NCBI GenBank assembly: GCA_022843525.1
Contig: JALHNR010000004.1
Coordinates: forward strand, 1 to 38,072
Direction of reading: 5' to 3'
Length of the DNA stretch: 38,072 nt
Origin: Methylocystis sp.
GTDB lineage: Bacteria > Pseudomonadota > Alphaproteobacteria > Rhizobiales > Beijerinckiaceae
Shown here: in pieces, positions 16,259 to 24,476 of the stretch
How the letters are laid out: each line of letters begins with the position of its first letter
Numbering within the stretch: position 1 is the first letter of the stretch
The notes under the pieces: generated by a model
The model's database searches: none
What the model saw: the letters and a program-made list of their open reading frames with translations, nothing else
Told to the model about the DNA's origin: nothing
Translations under genes and position numbers: made by a program

Positions 16259-17527
16259 TCAAATCGAGATACCGAACGCATCCTTGGCGCGCCAGGGGAA
16301 CTCGATGTCGATGCAATAGCCGGTGGCGTCGGTCGGATGCTCCATGCCCTGGGTCTTGTCGACCTCGCGGGATCCGGGCTTGTAGATGGTCTGCTCGAAG
16401 CCGGCGATGGTATGCTTGCAGGTCGAGTTGATCCGCATTTTCACGCTGCCGTCGGCCGACTTCCACATCCGGTTCACCGCATTGACGCGATCGGCGATCT
16501 TGGGATGCTTGCGCTTGGCCTTGATCCAGCGGAACCCGGCATCCTTGAGAATGTCGATGTCAGATTCGCCCCTGCCCTTGGTCGAGCGCTGGGCGCCGGC
16601 AGGATCCGGATAGATCGTGATCTGCTTCATCCACTTGAAATAGCGTCGCGACAATTCGTCCGCGGTCTCCTGAGTGTTGGAGCCGCGCAGCACGACCTCG
16701 TCGACGATCCAGATCTCGCCATTGGGCTGCGGCTGCATGATGACCGAGGACATCGGGTCGATGTTGAAATCCTGCCCCACCCAGATCGGGAGCCGAGCGT
16801 TGAACTGATAGGAGCCGACATGGGTCTTGCGATCGAAGGCATAATAGACCCGGCCCGACATCGTCTCGAACGAGGCTTCGAACTCCTGGCGGAACGATTT
16901 CTCGTCCATATCGGAGCGCGCAGCCTCGATTTCCTCCTTCGGAATGAAGGGCGAGGTGATGGTCGGGAACTGCCAGGATTTCCACGGATTGAGCCGCTTG
17001 CGGCCCTTGGCGTCCAGGAATGTGTCGCCGCGCTGGCCCAGCATGTAGACGTCGTAGAGCCAGTTAAAGGACTTCGGCGTGCCGATGATGATGACCTCGC
17101 CGAGCGTGGTGGCGAGCGTCGGGCGGAGCACCTTATACCAGGTGTCGGGCCGAATATCCTGGGCCTCGTCGATGATGACCAGATGCAGACCGACGCCGCG
17201 CAGCGTGTCGGGCTTGTCGGCGCCCTTCAGCTCGATCCGAGTGCCGTTGATCAGGCGGATAGTCATCCGCGTTTCGTTGTAGGTATGCACCCACTTTCGC
17301 GGGATCGATTCCTTCAACTCGTCCCACATAATGCCGCGGGCCATGGCGTAGGTCGGCGCCACATACCAGATCAGCTGCTTGACCTTGACCATGCGCTTGC
17401 AGATCGCCAGCTTGGCAAGCTGCGTCTTGCCCCAGCGCCGGCCGGCCACGACGCATTTGAAGCGGCGATGGTCCTGAAAGACCTCGCGCTGCTTGCCGTG
17501 CATCTTTAGGACTTGGCGATGCGCCAT
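16259..17527 (-). CDS. Terminase large subunit
   Basis: A 422-residue packaging motor. The ATPase has Walker A VAGRRWGKTQ at residues 27-36 and Walker B LHLVIIDEAQD with Asp120-Glu121; motif III-like IIIGTPKS follows. The nuclease part has WVGQDFNIDPMS with likely metal ligand Asp253 and WIVDEVVL with Asp276. It would translocate and cut DNA at the portal. The ATG overlaps the terS stop by one base (TGATG). Length is typical for the family. Confidence 0.95.
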   Translation of the reverse strand: MAHRQVLKMHGKQREVFQDHRRFKCVVAGRRWGKTQLAKLAICKRMVKVKQLIWYVAPTYAMARGIMWDELKESIPRKWVHTYNETRMTIRLINGTRIELKGADKPDTLRGVGLHLVIIDEAQDIRPDTWYKVLRPTLATTLGEVIIIGTPKSFNWLYDVYMLGQRGDTFLDAKGRKRLNPWKSWQFPTITSPFIPKEEIEAARSDMDEKSFRQEFEASFETMSGRVYYAFDRKTHVGSYQFNARLPIWVGQDFNIDPMSSVIMQPQPNGEIWIVDEVVLRGSNTQETADELSRRYFKWMKQITIYPDPAGAQRSTKGRGESDIDILKDAGFRWIKAKRKHPKIADRVNAVNRMWKSADGSVKMRINSTCKHTIAGFEQTIYKPGSREVDKTQGMEHPTDATGYCIDIEFPWRAKDAFGISI

Positions 17528-18189
17528 CAGTCGGGCCGACCTTCTTCCACGACGTCGTCCTCGGCGGGCTCGTCGGGCAGGTCGACAGCGTCAAGATCGT
17601 CCGGACCTTGCTGAATCTGCTTGATCTCGGACGCGGTCAGATCCTCGAACACCAGGACGGGCAGATCCTGCTCGTTGATGTCGTTGTCGATATCCAGAAC
17701 CTTGTAGCGGTTGTCGGCGTTGATCTGCAGGAAGGTCTCGCCCTGGCGCAGCACCTTGAAGGCCTTCTCGAACGATTCGACCGTGCGCGTGCCGGCGATC
17801 AGCTCTTTCTGCATTCGGCTGAAAATGATGTAGTTGGCCTCGGACGACCGGAAAATGTGGTCCTTGGTGCGCTCGATGCGCTCCTTCTTCTTGGCCTCAA
17901 AGTCGGACTGCACGATCGCGGCGGCGGGCGCCGGCACGATGCCGCCGGCAGCGTTCACGGCCGCCTTGTTGAGGTGGATCTTGGAATTCTTCTTGACCGT
18001 CGGGCTGTTGCGCATGTGCTGCGCCACCGCCTGCGGAGTGATCGAATACTCGGCGCAGATTTCTTTGGTCCCCATCGTGCCATATTCCCAATGGCGTTCG
18101 ATCTCGCGCCATTGATCGGGCGTAAGGCGCTTCTGCTTGGGGTCCGAAGCCTTTTCGCTCCCGGAACTCTTCTCGATATCGTCGCTCAT
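17527..18189 (-). CDS. Terminase small subunit-like protein
   Basis: A 220-residue protein immediately upstream of and coupled to terL. After an acidic and Lys-rich start it has a helix-turn-helix-like segment (QWREIERHWEYGTMGTKEIC followed by AEYSITPQAVAQHMR) suited to DNA recognition, then helices, and a very acidic C-terminal tail. It would bind the packaging start site and load terL. GAGGAT lies before the ATG, and operator site 8 abuts this ribosome site. Confidence 0.82.
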   Translation of the reverse strand: MSDDIEKSSGSEKASDPKQKRLTPDQWREIERHWEYGTMGTKEICAEYSITPQAVAQHMRNSPTVKKNSKIHLNKAAVNAAGGIVPAPAAAIVQSDFEAKKKERIERTKDHIFRSSEANYIIFSRMQKELIAGTRTVESFEKAFKVLRQGETFLQINADNRYKVLDIDNDINEQDLPVLVFEDLTASEIKQIQQGPDDLDAVDLPDEPAEDDVVEEGRPD

Positions 18190-18196
18190 TGATCCT

Positions 18197-18212
18197 CAGT
18201 CAGGACTGACTT
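18197..18212. promoter_or_regulatory. Operator-like palindrome, site 8
   Basis: Reads CAGTCAG-GA-CTGACTT eight bases upstream of the terS start. Binding here would cover the head of the whole packaging and structural operon. Confidence 0.78.
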
Positions 18213-18325
18213 GCACCCGGAAATGTCATTTCCGTGTCCTCGCTGTCTCTTATACTATAATCTGTATAAGTAATAACTTACAAGAGTGACAGCGAGGACC
18301 CGGAAATGCGACTTCCGGGTCCATC
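18211..18325. repeat. Complex inverted-repeat element, copy A, with candidate late promoter
   Basis: The left arm carries CCCGGAAATGTCATTTCCG followed by GTCCTCGCTGTC. The right arm carries GACAGCGAGGAC followed by CCGGAAATG. The 12-base blocks GTCCTCGCTGTC and GACAGCGAGGAC are exact inverses. Two smaller hairpins are nested: CGGAAATG/CATTTCCG on the left, and GGACCCGGAA/TTCCGGGTCC (ten bases) on the right. The AT-rich centre (18250-18285) contains TATAAT at 18256-18261 and CTTATAC/GTATAAG, so it may hold promoters. A related copy lies at 31432-31583. The position directly upstream of terS also fits a packaging site; I cannot decide between them. Confidence 0.6.
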
Positions 18326-18584
18326 AGACTATTGGTTTCAGTTTGAACACAGACATTCCGGAGGCGCTCGGTATCACCGAGGCTCCGTTCCGGCCGTGAT
18401 TTTTGGTGGTGACGAAGCCATGCTTCTTCAGAAACTTCAGTGAGCAGTGCAGCGAGGCGCGGCCCGGCTTGTAGCTCAGCGCGGCCAGCAGCTGGTTGAC
18501 GGTGATCAGCTGGCCGCGCGCGGTCGCCTCGACCACCAGACCCATGATCTCCTGCTGCTTCACGGTATGGGCGAAATCACTCAT
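18324..18584 (-). CDS. Small winged-helix DNA-binding protein
   Basis: An 86-residue protein: VKQQEIMGLVVEATARGQLI, then VNQLLAALSYKPGRASLHCS and LKFLKKHGFV. This spacing of three helices, a recognition-like helix and a two-strand wing fits a winged helix of the MarR/Rep type. It could be a transcription regulator and is one of two candidates here for binding the 16-bp palindromes. The ATG at 18584 overlaps the end of the GNAT gene by eight bases. It is the last gene of the 22.6-18.3 kb operon and ends at the copy A inverted-repeat element. Confidence 0.68.
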   Translation of the reverse strand: MSDFAHTVKQQEIMGLVVEATARGQLITVNQLLAALSYKPGRASLHCSLKFLKKHGFVTTKNHGRNGASVIPSASGMSVFKLKPIV

Positions 18585-19482
18585 GGCGGAACGGCTCCGT
18601 CGGCGCCTGGCGCTCGAATGCAGTGAGCGGCAGCTCCTGCGGGACTGGGCGCCCTTTGTCGGGGCTCTTGTAGAGCCCATACATCGGCGAGGCCAAGGTG
18701 ATCTGCTGCAACCCCTTGATGATGGTCTTGGCGTCCATGCCGTCGACCCGCGCCTGGCCCTTGTCGCGGTTGTTGCCGGTCTTCTCCAGCGCGGAATGGC
18801 GATAGTAGAAGTCCTTGCAGGCCTGCAGCAGCGCCGCGCGCTCCAGATCCGGCTTGCTCTCCAGCTCGGCCACGATCGCCTCGAAATCCTGCGGCGACTG
18901 CTTGAAGTGGGCGCGGAAGAACTTGATCCCGACCTCGTATTTGTTGGCGTTCATCGGCTTGACGAAGCGAAACCCGGCCTTCTGGCCGAACAGGTTGAAC
19001 TTCGACATCGAGGACTGAATCTCCATGAAGGTGTTACCCTCCATGCGCGCGACCAGATTCATCATGCGGTAGCCGCAGCCGATGCCGCGATACATGGTGT
19101 CGACCACAAACCTCGAGACCACGCGAAAGTTGGCGTTGATGAATTTGTAGCGGTAGGTGTTGGTGATCTTGGTATCGACGCCCGGCTTGATCTTGGGAAA
19201 CACCAGGTGGCGCTCCTTGAGCAGACCTTTCGGGTTCGCGGTAACCAGGACGCCGATGGTCTCGCCGTGCAGCTCCAGCTTCCAGAACCGCGGGCCGATC
19301 GGCAGATTTTCCGCCTTGTAATGCAGGTCGTGCAGCAGATCCCAGTCGCTCTTGTCTCCCCGCTTCACGATCATGTCGTTCAGCAGCGAGAAACGAGCCA
19401 CCGGTGCGTTCACACGCTCGATCAGCGTCTCGTATGCGTCGGGGTGCTCGGGCGCACCAGTGAGCTCCCCTGCGTTGCTCAC
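18577..19482 (-). CDS. GNAT-fold transferase of the phage ABC-associated type
   Basis: A 301-residue protein with a GNAT core: FWKLELHGETIGVLVTANP as a central strand pair, SRFVVDTMYRGIGCGYRMMN as the acetyl-CoA-binding V-x3-YRGxGxGxxMM motif, and MSKFNLFGQKAGFRFVKPMN as the last strand. About 100 residues of helical C-terminal extension follow. GNAT proteins transfer acyl groups; the Mu Mom DNA-modifying enzyme belongs to this fold, so base modification is possible but unproven. The start is GTG at 19482, overlapping the upstream TGA in GTGA. The ABC ATPase gene lies one gene upstream in the same operon. Confidence 0.75.
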   Translation of the reverse strand: MSNAGELTGAPEHPDAYETLIERVNAPVARFSLLNDMIVKRGDKSDWDLLHDLHYKAENLPIGPRFWKLELHGETIGVLVTANPKGLLKERHLVFPKIKPGVDTKITNTYRYKFINANFRVVSRFVVDTMYRGIGCGYRMMNLVARMEGNTFMEIQSSMSKFNLFGQKAGFRFVKPMNANKYEVGIKFFRAHFKQSPQDFEAIVAELESKPDLERAALLQACKDFYYRHSALEKTGNNRDKGQARVDGMDAKTIIKGLQQITLASPMYGLYKSPDKGRPVPQELPLTAFERQAPTEPFRHE

Positions 19483-20066
19483 TTCAGACCCTCGCGGATG
19501 TATTCGGACGGGTGCCATTGCGACTGGGTCCAGAGCCGGCCGTAGCCAGTCCACGCGATTTCCATGACGGACTCGCGCTTGTTGTCCAGCACCAGGTCGC
19601 CGGCGTCGGTGCGAACGATCAGAACAGCGTGTAGCCCGCGCTCGGCGGTATGCGCCGGCTCGGCGACAACGGCGATCAGCAGAGCCCGGCGCGGCCACCC
19701 CAGCGCAATCAGACGCTTGCGTTTCTCCAGAGCGTAGTCCTCGCAGTCACCCATGCCGTCAACCGGATAGGTCCAGCGCTCCAGCTGGGCGTAATGCGCC
19801 AGATCGCCGACGTATTGAACCTCGGTATTGACGACGCGGTTGATGCGATCGAGCTCCAGGTGTTTGGCCCTGGTCAGCGCGACCTCGAACAACTCGCCGC
19901 TCTTGTAGGGCCGGCACTCCGCCGGCAGCTCTATGCACATCGGCCAGGCGCCCAGCCGCATCCATTGGGGCGGCTCTAAGTCAGCACTGACTTTTGAGAT
20001 TAGACCGAACAAAAGCGCCAGCACCAGCACAAGCACCAACAGAAAACGGTCGAATAGCCGCGTCAT
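19479..20066 (-). CDS. Secreted LapG-like transglutaminase-family cysteine peptidase
   Basis: This 195-residue protein begins with a signal peptide (Arg near the start, a 17-residue Leu/Val run, and a VSA cleavage-like site near residue 28). The catalytic pattern of the BTLCP/peptidase C93 family follows: GMGDCEDYALEKRK (Cys nucleophile), GLHAVLIVRT (His) and GDLVLDN (Asp). LapG-type enzymes act in the periplasm on large adhesins. The phage version could alter the host surface or act during lysis or entry. Its start and stop overlap neighbours by ATGA and GTGA. Operator site 9 lies within its signal-peptide codons. Confidence 0.85.
   Translation of the reverse strand: MTRLFDRFLLVLVLVLALLFGLISKVSADLEPPQWMRLGAWPMCIELPAECRPYKSGELFEVALTRAKHLELDRINRVVNTEVQYVGDLAHYAQLERWTYPVDGMGDCEDYALEKRKRLIALGWPRRALLIAVVAEPAHTAERGLHAVLIVRTDAGDLVLDNKRESVMEIAWTGYGRLWTQSQWHPSEYIREGLK
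19978..19993. promoter_or_regulatory. Operator-like palindrome, site 9 (inside a coding region)
   Basis: A perfect AAGTCAG-CA-CTGACTT copy. It is the only site inside a gene, in codons around the signal-peptide cleavage site of the LapG-like protein. Confidence 0.75.
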
Positions 20067-20701
20067 GGCGCGATCTCCAGCTCGACCCGCTGGCGAAACC
20101 GCTTGGTGATGGTCAGCGACGGCCCCAGTTCGTTCTTCAGATCGGTGTGGGTGGTGGCGACGATCAGGGTCTTACCCATCGCGCGCGCCACCTTTTGAAC
20201 ATTGAACGCGACGCATTTTGCGGTGACGCGATCGAGCACGGCGCCGAATTCGTCGGCGATCCAGACGTCGGCCGGCATATCCATCAGCATGGCGAGCTTC
20301 AGCCGGTAGCGCTGCCCGTCGGAGAGCTCGCTCGGCTTGCGAATGTAGATCCAGGCATCCGAGATCCCGGCCTTCGACAGCAGGTCGGCCGCCTGGGTGA
20401 TGGTCTTGCCGACGATCTCAATCACGGGTTTTTCGGGCAGGTCGATCTTGTTGAGATCGGCGATCACGAGCCCCTGCCCGGTCATCTGCCGGGACAATTC
20501 ACGGAGCACGACCGACTTGCCGGAGCCGGACTGACCGGTGACAAACACCACGTCGCCCTGATTGACCTCCAGTTCGAGGTTGTCAAACACCACGAATTCC
20601 TTCGCGGTCAGGCCGAGGCCGAAGCCTTCAGCCACCTCCAGCACGCGCGGGGTGCGCTCGACGGAGGAGGAAAAACGGACGTCGATCAGATATTTGGTCA
20701 C
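20063..20701 (-). CDS. Soluble ABC-type ATPase
   Basis: A 212-residue stand-alone ABC domain: Walker A VTGQSGSGKSVVL (about residues 54-66), signature PSELSDGQRYRLKLAM (a variant of LSGGQ), Walker B ADVWIADEFGAVLDR and H-loop VATTHTDL. No membrane segments are present in it or its neighbours, so transport is unlikely. The sequence resembles phage and mobile-element ABC ATPases found with GNAT genes. The start is GTG at 20701 in a GTGA overlap. It may use ATP to drive loading or remodelling of a DNA-acting complex. Confidence 0.85.
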   Translation of the reverse strand: MTKYLIDVRFSSSVERTPRVLEVAEGFGLGLTAKEFVVFDNLELEVNQGDVVFVTGQSGSGKSVVLRELSRQMTGQGLVIADLNKIDLPEKPVIEIVGKTITQAADLLSKAGISDAWIYIRKPSELSDGQRYRLKLAMLMDMPADVWIADEFGAVLDRVTAKCVAFNVQKVARAMGKTLIVATTHTDLKNELGPSLTITKRFRQRVELEIAP

Positions 20702-21090
20702 GCGCCGACATCCTCCGGATCATCGCCGTCTTCGATCTCGACATGCCCCCCGTTAGGGGTGACGCCGAAACGGGTGGAGTTGCTGTAGATGCAGTCGCTG
20801 ACCTGCTCCTTGAGGGACTCGGCTGCGATATTCAGCAGCGCGAGATCGATAAAGGTGATGTCGTCATGAACCGGCATTGTGGAGATCGGCGAACCCTCTC
20901 CGCTCAGCGCGATGAAGGCGAGACAGCGCATTTCACCGGCCTTGATCTGTTCGACCAGGCGCTCGGCGACCTTCAGCGCGGATTCGTCAATCTTCACCGC
21001 TTCGGGCGCGTCTTCGGCGGCGGCGACCTGCGCCACGAACGGCTTGCGGTCGAGGCGGACGATCTTGTCGGGACCGGTATCGATGGTCAT
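20698..21090 (-). CDS. Hypothetical protein
   Basis: A 130-residue acidic protein with KVAERLVEQIKAGEMRCLAF and IALSGEGSPISTMPVHDDIT, a pattern seen in uncharacterised phage proteins but with no function I know. It overlaps both neighbours by four bases (ATGA, GTGA), so it is made together with the ParB-like and ABC proteins. Confidence 0.7.
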   Translation of the reverse strand: MTIDTGPDKIVRLDRKPFVAQVAAAEDAPEAVKIDESALKVAERLVEQIKAGEMRCLAFIALSGEGSPISTMPVHDDITFIDLALLNIAAESLKEQVSDCIYSNSTRFGVTPNGGHVEIEDGDDPEDVGA

Positions 21091-21761
21091 GACAGATATC
21101 CGCTATCGCCGATGAACTTGATGAAGGCATCGGCGCCCTTGAGCCCCGTCTCGGCCTCGATCGCGGTCATGAAGGTGCGAACCGACCGGCTCTGGGCCAC
21201 GGTGACCCGCTTGAAGCCCAGGGCGTCGCCGACCGGCGCCGCGGTGAGGTCGATCTGTTTCTCCTTCTCGACATTCTCGGCCTTCTGGGTCTCGACGGCG
21301 TCGCCGATGTCCTCAACGAAGATACCGTCGTCAATTTCGCCGAAGTCGGCCGTCAGCTTGATCAGTTCCTCGTCGCCGAAACCCAGCGAGGTCAGGTCGT
21401 AATCGGCTTCCTTCAGCAGCATCAGTTCGGCCTTGAGCAGCTCGGTGTCGTAGTCCAGCGATACGGTCTGATTGTCCGCGATCCGCAGCGCCATCGCCTG
21501 TTCGGGCGTCAGGTCACGGCGCACGATCACGGCGACATGAGTCCAGACCAGGTGCTTCGCGGCGAGCCAGCGGCCGTGGCCGGCAATAATGGTGCCGTCG
21601 GCCTCGACCTGAATGGTATTGGCGATGCCATGCGTGGCGATCGAGCGCGACAGCTTCTCGATGTGCTCCGGCGGGTGCTTCTTCGAATTGGTCGGCGAGG
21701 CCTTGAGCTGATCGATCTCCCAGCGCTCGGTCGGCAACTTGGTCACGTCAATTGTCGTCAT
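21087..21761 (-). CDS. ParB-like nuclease-domain protein 1
   Basis: A 224-residue protein with the ParB/sulfiredoxin-type domain: LKASPTNSKKHPPEHIEKLS, then HGIANTIQVEADGTIIAGHG and RWLAAKHL. The GHGRW..A motif and the ALRIADNQT segment are those of phage ParB-like domains often joined to or beside DNA methylases. The C-terminal half is unfamiliar. Such proteins bind or cut DNA or hydrolyse nucleotide. The ATG at 21761 is preferred over a TTG two codons earlier; it overlaps the Zn-ribbon gene by 14 bases. Confidence 0.8.
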   Translation of the reverse strand: MTTIDVTKLPTERWEIDQLKASPTNSKKHPPEHIEKLSRSIATHGIANTIQVEADGTIIAGHGRWLAAKHLVWTHVAVIVRRDLTPEQAMALRIADNQTVSLDYDTELLKAELMLLKEADYDLTSLGFGDEELIKLTADFGEIDDGIFVEDIGDAVETQKAENVEKEKQIDLTAAPVGDALGFKRVTVAQSRSVRTFMTAIEAETGLKGADAFIKFIGDSGYLS

Positions 21762-21936
21762 GGTCAAAGCCCATCTTGGAGTAAATCTTCATCAGCTCGT
21801 TGTCGGTCAGCTCGCGATCACGGACTTTCGCCTCGAAAAACTCGCCATTGCCGCATGGCAGACACTTCCGGGAGGGCCGATTCGGATTGAAGAACTTGCA
21901 ATCCGAACATTCGTCGTGGCGCGGCTTCACGAACAT
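21748..21936 (-). CDS. Small Zn-ribbon protein
   Basis: 62 residues with two CxxC pairs, DECSDCKFF and KCLPCGNGEFF, 15 residues apart, likely to bind one zinc ion. The rest is charged. It lies between two ParB-like genes and upstream of a GNAT gene. Mu Com, also a 62-residue zinc protein, activates translation of the GNAT-fold Mom, but sequence similarity is not evident. The ribosome site AGGA lies inside operator site 10. Confidence 0.72.
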   Translation of the reverse strand: MFVKPRHDECSDCKFFNPNRPSRKCLPCGNGEFFEAKVRDRELTDNELMKIYSKMGFDHDDN

Positions 21937-21938
21937 GA

Positions 21939-21954
21939 AAGTCAGTCCTGACTT
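21939..21954. promoter_or_regulatory. Operator-like palindrome, site 10, merged with a ribosome site
   Basis: Reads AAGTCAG-TC-CTGACTT on the plus strand. On the minus strand the GA centre makes AGGA nine bases before the Zn-ribbon ATG. Site 12 has exactly the same geometry. Confidence 0.8.
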
Positions 21955-22613
21955 TCGTCTGCGGTCGCGCCGAAGATCTGGTGGACCAGCGCATCGCCGG
22001 CATTGGTGAGATCATCCGCGGCCGTGAAGCCTTGGCGCTTCTTCACCTTGGTCAGAAGCTCTGTGATCTTCTCGGAATCGGCGAGGGTCACCTTGAAACG
22101 CATGATGGTGTGAGTCTTGGCGATCTTCTCGGGCGAAGGTTCCGTCGGCCGCTCGTCGGTTTCTTCGAATCCACCGGGCAGATCGAGCTCGTCCAGAGCT
22201 ATATTGACACTTGAGAAGATCGAGTTCAGGTCGGCATCGGTATAGGGAAGAACATTTTGCAGCTCGGCGTCGGCGCCAATCTCTTCCAGCAGCTTCGCCA
22301 ACTCGATGGTGTCGTCCTGACCGTAGCGGGCGTTGTCGGCCAGTGTGATCTTTCGCGCGAGGATGTCGTCGATCGGGCCAAGGTTGAAGACGGGAACCTC
22401 AGTCAGTCCCACCTCGCGCGCGGCGTCCCAGCGGTGCTCGCCGCCCAGAATCTCATATTCGTCTTCCGCGATCTGCCGCACCACGATCGGCTTGAACATG
22501 CCGAACTGACGGATGGATTCCTGCAGCTTGATCTCGTTTTCGGGCGAGACGTGGTTGCTGTTCCAGGGACTGGGCTTCAAAAGGGCGATCGGAACGGTAA
22601 TTTGCTTTGTCAC
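21942..22613 (-). CDS. ParB-like nuclease-domain protein 2
   Basis: A 223-residue protein with a clear ParB N-terminal domain: LLKPSPWNSNHVSPENEIKL, GMFKPIVVRQ, EYEILGGEHRWDAAREVG and ITLADNARYGQ. The GGEHRW motif matches the GxxR-type box. The start is GTG at 22613 with AGGA upstream. It is the first gene of the minus-strand operon and shares a 65-base divergent promoter region, containing operator site 11, with the helicase gene. It is only distantly similar to the other ParB-like protein. Confidence 0.82.
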   Translation of the reverse strand: MTKQITVPIALLKPSPWNSNHVSPENEIKLQESIRQFGMFKPIVVRQIAEDEYEILGGEHRWDAAREVGLTEVPVFNLGPIDDILARKITLADNARYGQDDTIELAKLLEEIGADAELQNVLPYTDADLNSIFSSVNIALDELDLPGGFEETDERPTEPSPEKIAKTHTIMRFKVTLADSEKITELLTKVKKRQGFTAADDLTNAGDALVHQIFGATADESQD

Positions 22614-22630
22614 GCGGATGCTTTTCCTAT

Positions 22631-22646
22631 AAGTCAGTGCTGACTT
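22631..22646. promoter_or_regulatory. Operator-like palindrome, site 11, in a divergent promoter region
   Basis: A perfect AAGTCAG-TG-CTGACTT copy centred in the 65-base gap between the divergent ParB-like and helicase genes, the most operator-like placement in the window. Confidence 0.85.
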
Positions 22647-22678
22647 ACCATAATCATTACCAATAGCAAGCGGAATTC

Positions 22679-24262
22679 ATGAAACCTGTCCTCACTCTCG
22701 TCGCCAACGCCACCGTCGCGAAGCTCCACAACATGGATGCGGCGGCAAAAGACGTGGTTACCCAGGTGCTTAGCTACATGGTCGAGGGTCACGATCACAT
22801 GCAGGCGTTCAAGACGGGCGGCTGGAACGGTCGATCGAGCTTCTTCACCAGGCGCGACTGCACCTTCCCGGCCGGCTTCGTTCACATGGTTCACGCCGAG
22901 CTGACGCGCAAAGGCTATCAGGTCCGCACCGGTATCAAGGCGGCGGCGCCGCCGCTCGGGCCTGAATTGCCGATCGTCGACGAATTCGGCAACGACGATC
23001 CGAAATACGACTATCAACTGAAGGCGCTGCGCCAGGTCGAGAAGCACAGGCGCGGCATCATCCGGGTCGCGACCGGTGGCGGCAAATCCAAGATCGCCAA
23101 ATTGATCACGGCGCGCTACCGGCGCATGACGATGTTTCTGACCACCCGCGGCGTGCTGATGTATCAGATGAAGAAGGCGTTCGAGCAGGACTGCAAGTTC
23201 ACGGTCGGCGTGATCGGCGACGGGGTCTATTCCCCGACCAAGGGCATCAATGTCGGCATGGTGCAGACCTTCGTGGCCCAGCTCAAGGAGCCGAAGCTGA
23301 TCGACGAGCGCGGCGCGGTGATCGCCGAGAACATCAACAAGAGCTTGAACCTGACCAAGGATCAGATCGCCAAGCTGGCGCAGGAGAGTTTCAACAGCAA
23401 GGTCCAGATTCGGACCCGACTGTTGAAACTGCTCTCGATGGTCGAGGTGGTGATCGGCGAGGAAGCCCACGAGGCCGGCGGCAACTCCTATTACGAGATT
23501 CTGAGCCACTGCAAGAACGCCCAGATTCGGATCGCGCTGACCGCGACGCCGTTCATGCGCTCGGCCGAAGAGGACAATATGCGCCTGATGGCTGCGTTTG
23601 GCCCGATTTTGCTGACCGTGTCGGAGAAGACCCTGATCGACCGCGGCGTGCTGGCCAAGCCCTATTTCGAGTATCGCTCGCCGAAGCCGGCCGACAAGCT
23701 GCGCAAATCCTCGCCCTGGCAGCGCGCGGTCGATATCGGTATCGTCAATGGGGAATACCGGAACCAGGATGTCGTCAATCTCGCCGTGAAGGGCCGCGAC
23801 CACGGTCTGCCGGTGCTGATTCTGGTCGCGCGCAAGAAGCACGGCCCGGTGCTGGTCGAGCTGCTCCGCGCGCGCGGCATGCGGGTTCGCCAGATCCAGG
23901 GCGAGAACGACCAGGCCGAGCGCGAGCGGGCGCTGGCCGCACTGGAGGCCGGCGAGATCGACGCGCTGATAGGCACCACTATCGTTGACGTCGGCGTCGA
24001 CGTGCCCGGAATCGCGCTCTTGATCCTTGCCGGCGGCGGCAAGGGTGAGATTCAGCTCCGGCAGCGGGTCGGTCGCGGGCTGCGCGCCAAGAAGACCGGC
24101 CCCAACGTCACCTTTGTCATCGATTTCACCGACGAATTGAACTCCACGCTGCGCGACCACGCGCGGATGCGGCGCGCGCTGATCGAGGCGACGCCGGGGT
24201 TTGCCGAGGGCATCGTAAAAAGTCTGCCCTGGCAGCTATTTTCTCAGCGCAAAGCTGCGTGA
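22679..24262 (+). CDS. UvsW-like superfamily 2 helicase
   Basis: A 527-residue DNA helicase. About 100 N-terminal residues precede the motor: YDYQLKAL (Q-like) at 110-117, motif I ATGGGKS at 131-137, motif II EEAH at 261-264 (Glu replaces the usual Asp), motif III ALTATPF at 286-292, and motif VI QRVGRGLRAKK near the end. The overall plan resembles T4 UvsW, which remodels recombination and replication forks. It begins the plus-strand cluster. A long open frame on the opposite strand is a shadow. Confidence 0.9.
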   Translation: MKPVLTLVANATVAKLHNMDAAAKDVVTQVLSYMVEGHDHMQAFKTGGWNGRSSFFTRRDCTFPAGFVHMVHAELTRKGYQVRTGIKAAAPPLGPELPIVDEFGNDDPKYDYQLKALRQVEKHRRGIIRVATGGGKSKIAKLITARYRRMTMFLTTRGVLMYQMKKAFEQDCKFTVGVIGDGVYSPTKGINVGMVQTFVAQLKEPKLIDERGAVIAENINKSLNLTKDQIAKLAQESFNSKVQIRTRLLKLLSMVEVVIGEEAHEAGGNSYYEILSHCKNAQIRIALTATPFMRSAEEDNMRLMAAFGPILLTVSEKTLIDRGVLAKPYFEYRSPKPADKLRKSSPWQRAVDIGIVNGEYRNQDVVNLAVKGRDHGLPVLILVARKKHGPVLVELLRARGMRVRQIQGENDQAERERALAALEAGEIDALIGTTIVDVGVDVPGIALLILAGGGKGEIQLRQRVGRGLRAKKTGPNVTFVIDFTDELNSTLRDHARMRRALIEATPGFAEGIVKSLPWQLFSQRKAA

Positions 24263-24280
24263 TCTCGCTATATCGTTTGT

Positions 24281-24475
24281 ATGAAGCAAAAACTCGTCGA
24301 CCCGATCTGTCTGATGGACGCCAAGGGGCGACCCTTGTCCTCCTACGACGCCATGGAAAAGCGCATCGCTTTTCTCGAACGCTGGATCGTTCGGCTGACT
24401 CGGATGCTGCGGCGCCAGTCGATGCTGGAAGAACCGGCGTCGGCCGACAGATCAGCTAATCACACCATTAACTGA
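24281..24475 (+). CDS. Small hypothetical protein
   Basis: 64 residues; the middle (MEKRIAFLERWIVRLTRMLR) is an amphipathic basic helix, perhaps a coiled coil. It lies 18 bases after the helicase and directly before a strong terminator, which suggests a real last gene of that unit, but no clear ribosome site is present. Confidence 0.45.
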   Translation: MKQKLVDPICLMDAKGRPLSSYDAMEKRIAFLERWIVRLTRMLRRQSMLEEPASADRSANHTIN

Positions 24476-24476
24476 G

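Noticed and set aside
22634-24160. 508-codon open frame on the minus strand
   Set aside because: Mirror of the helicase gene; low-complexity composition and no helicase-independent support.
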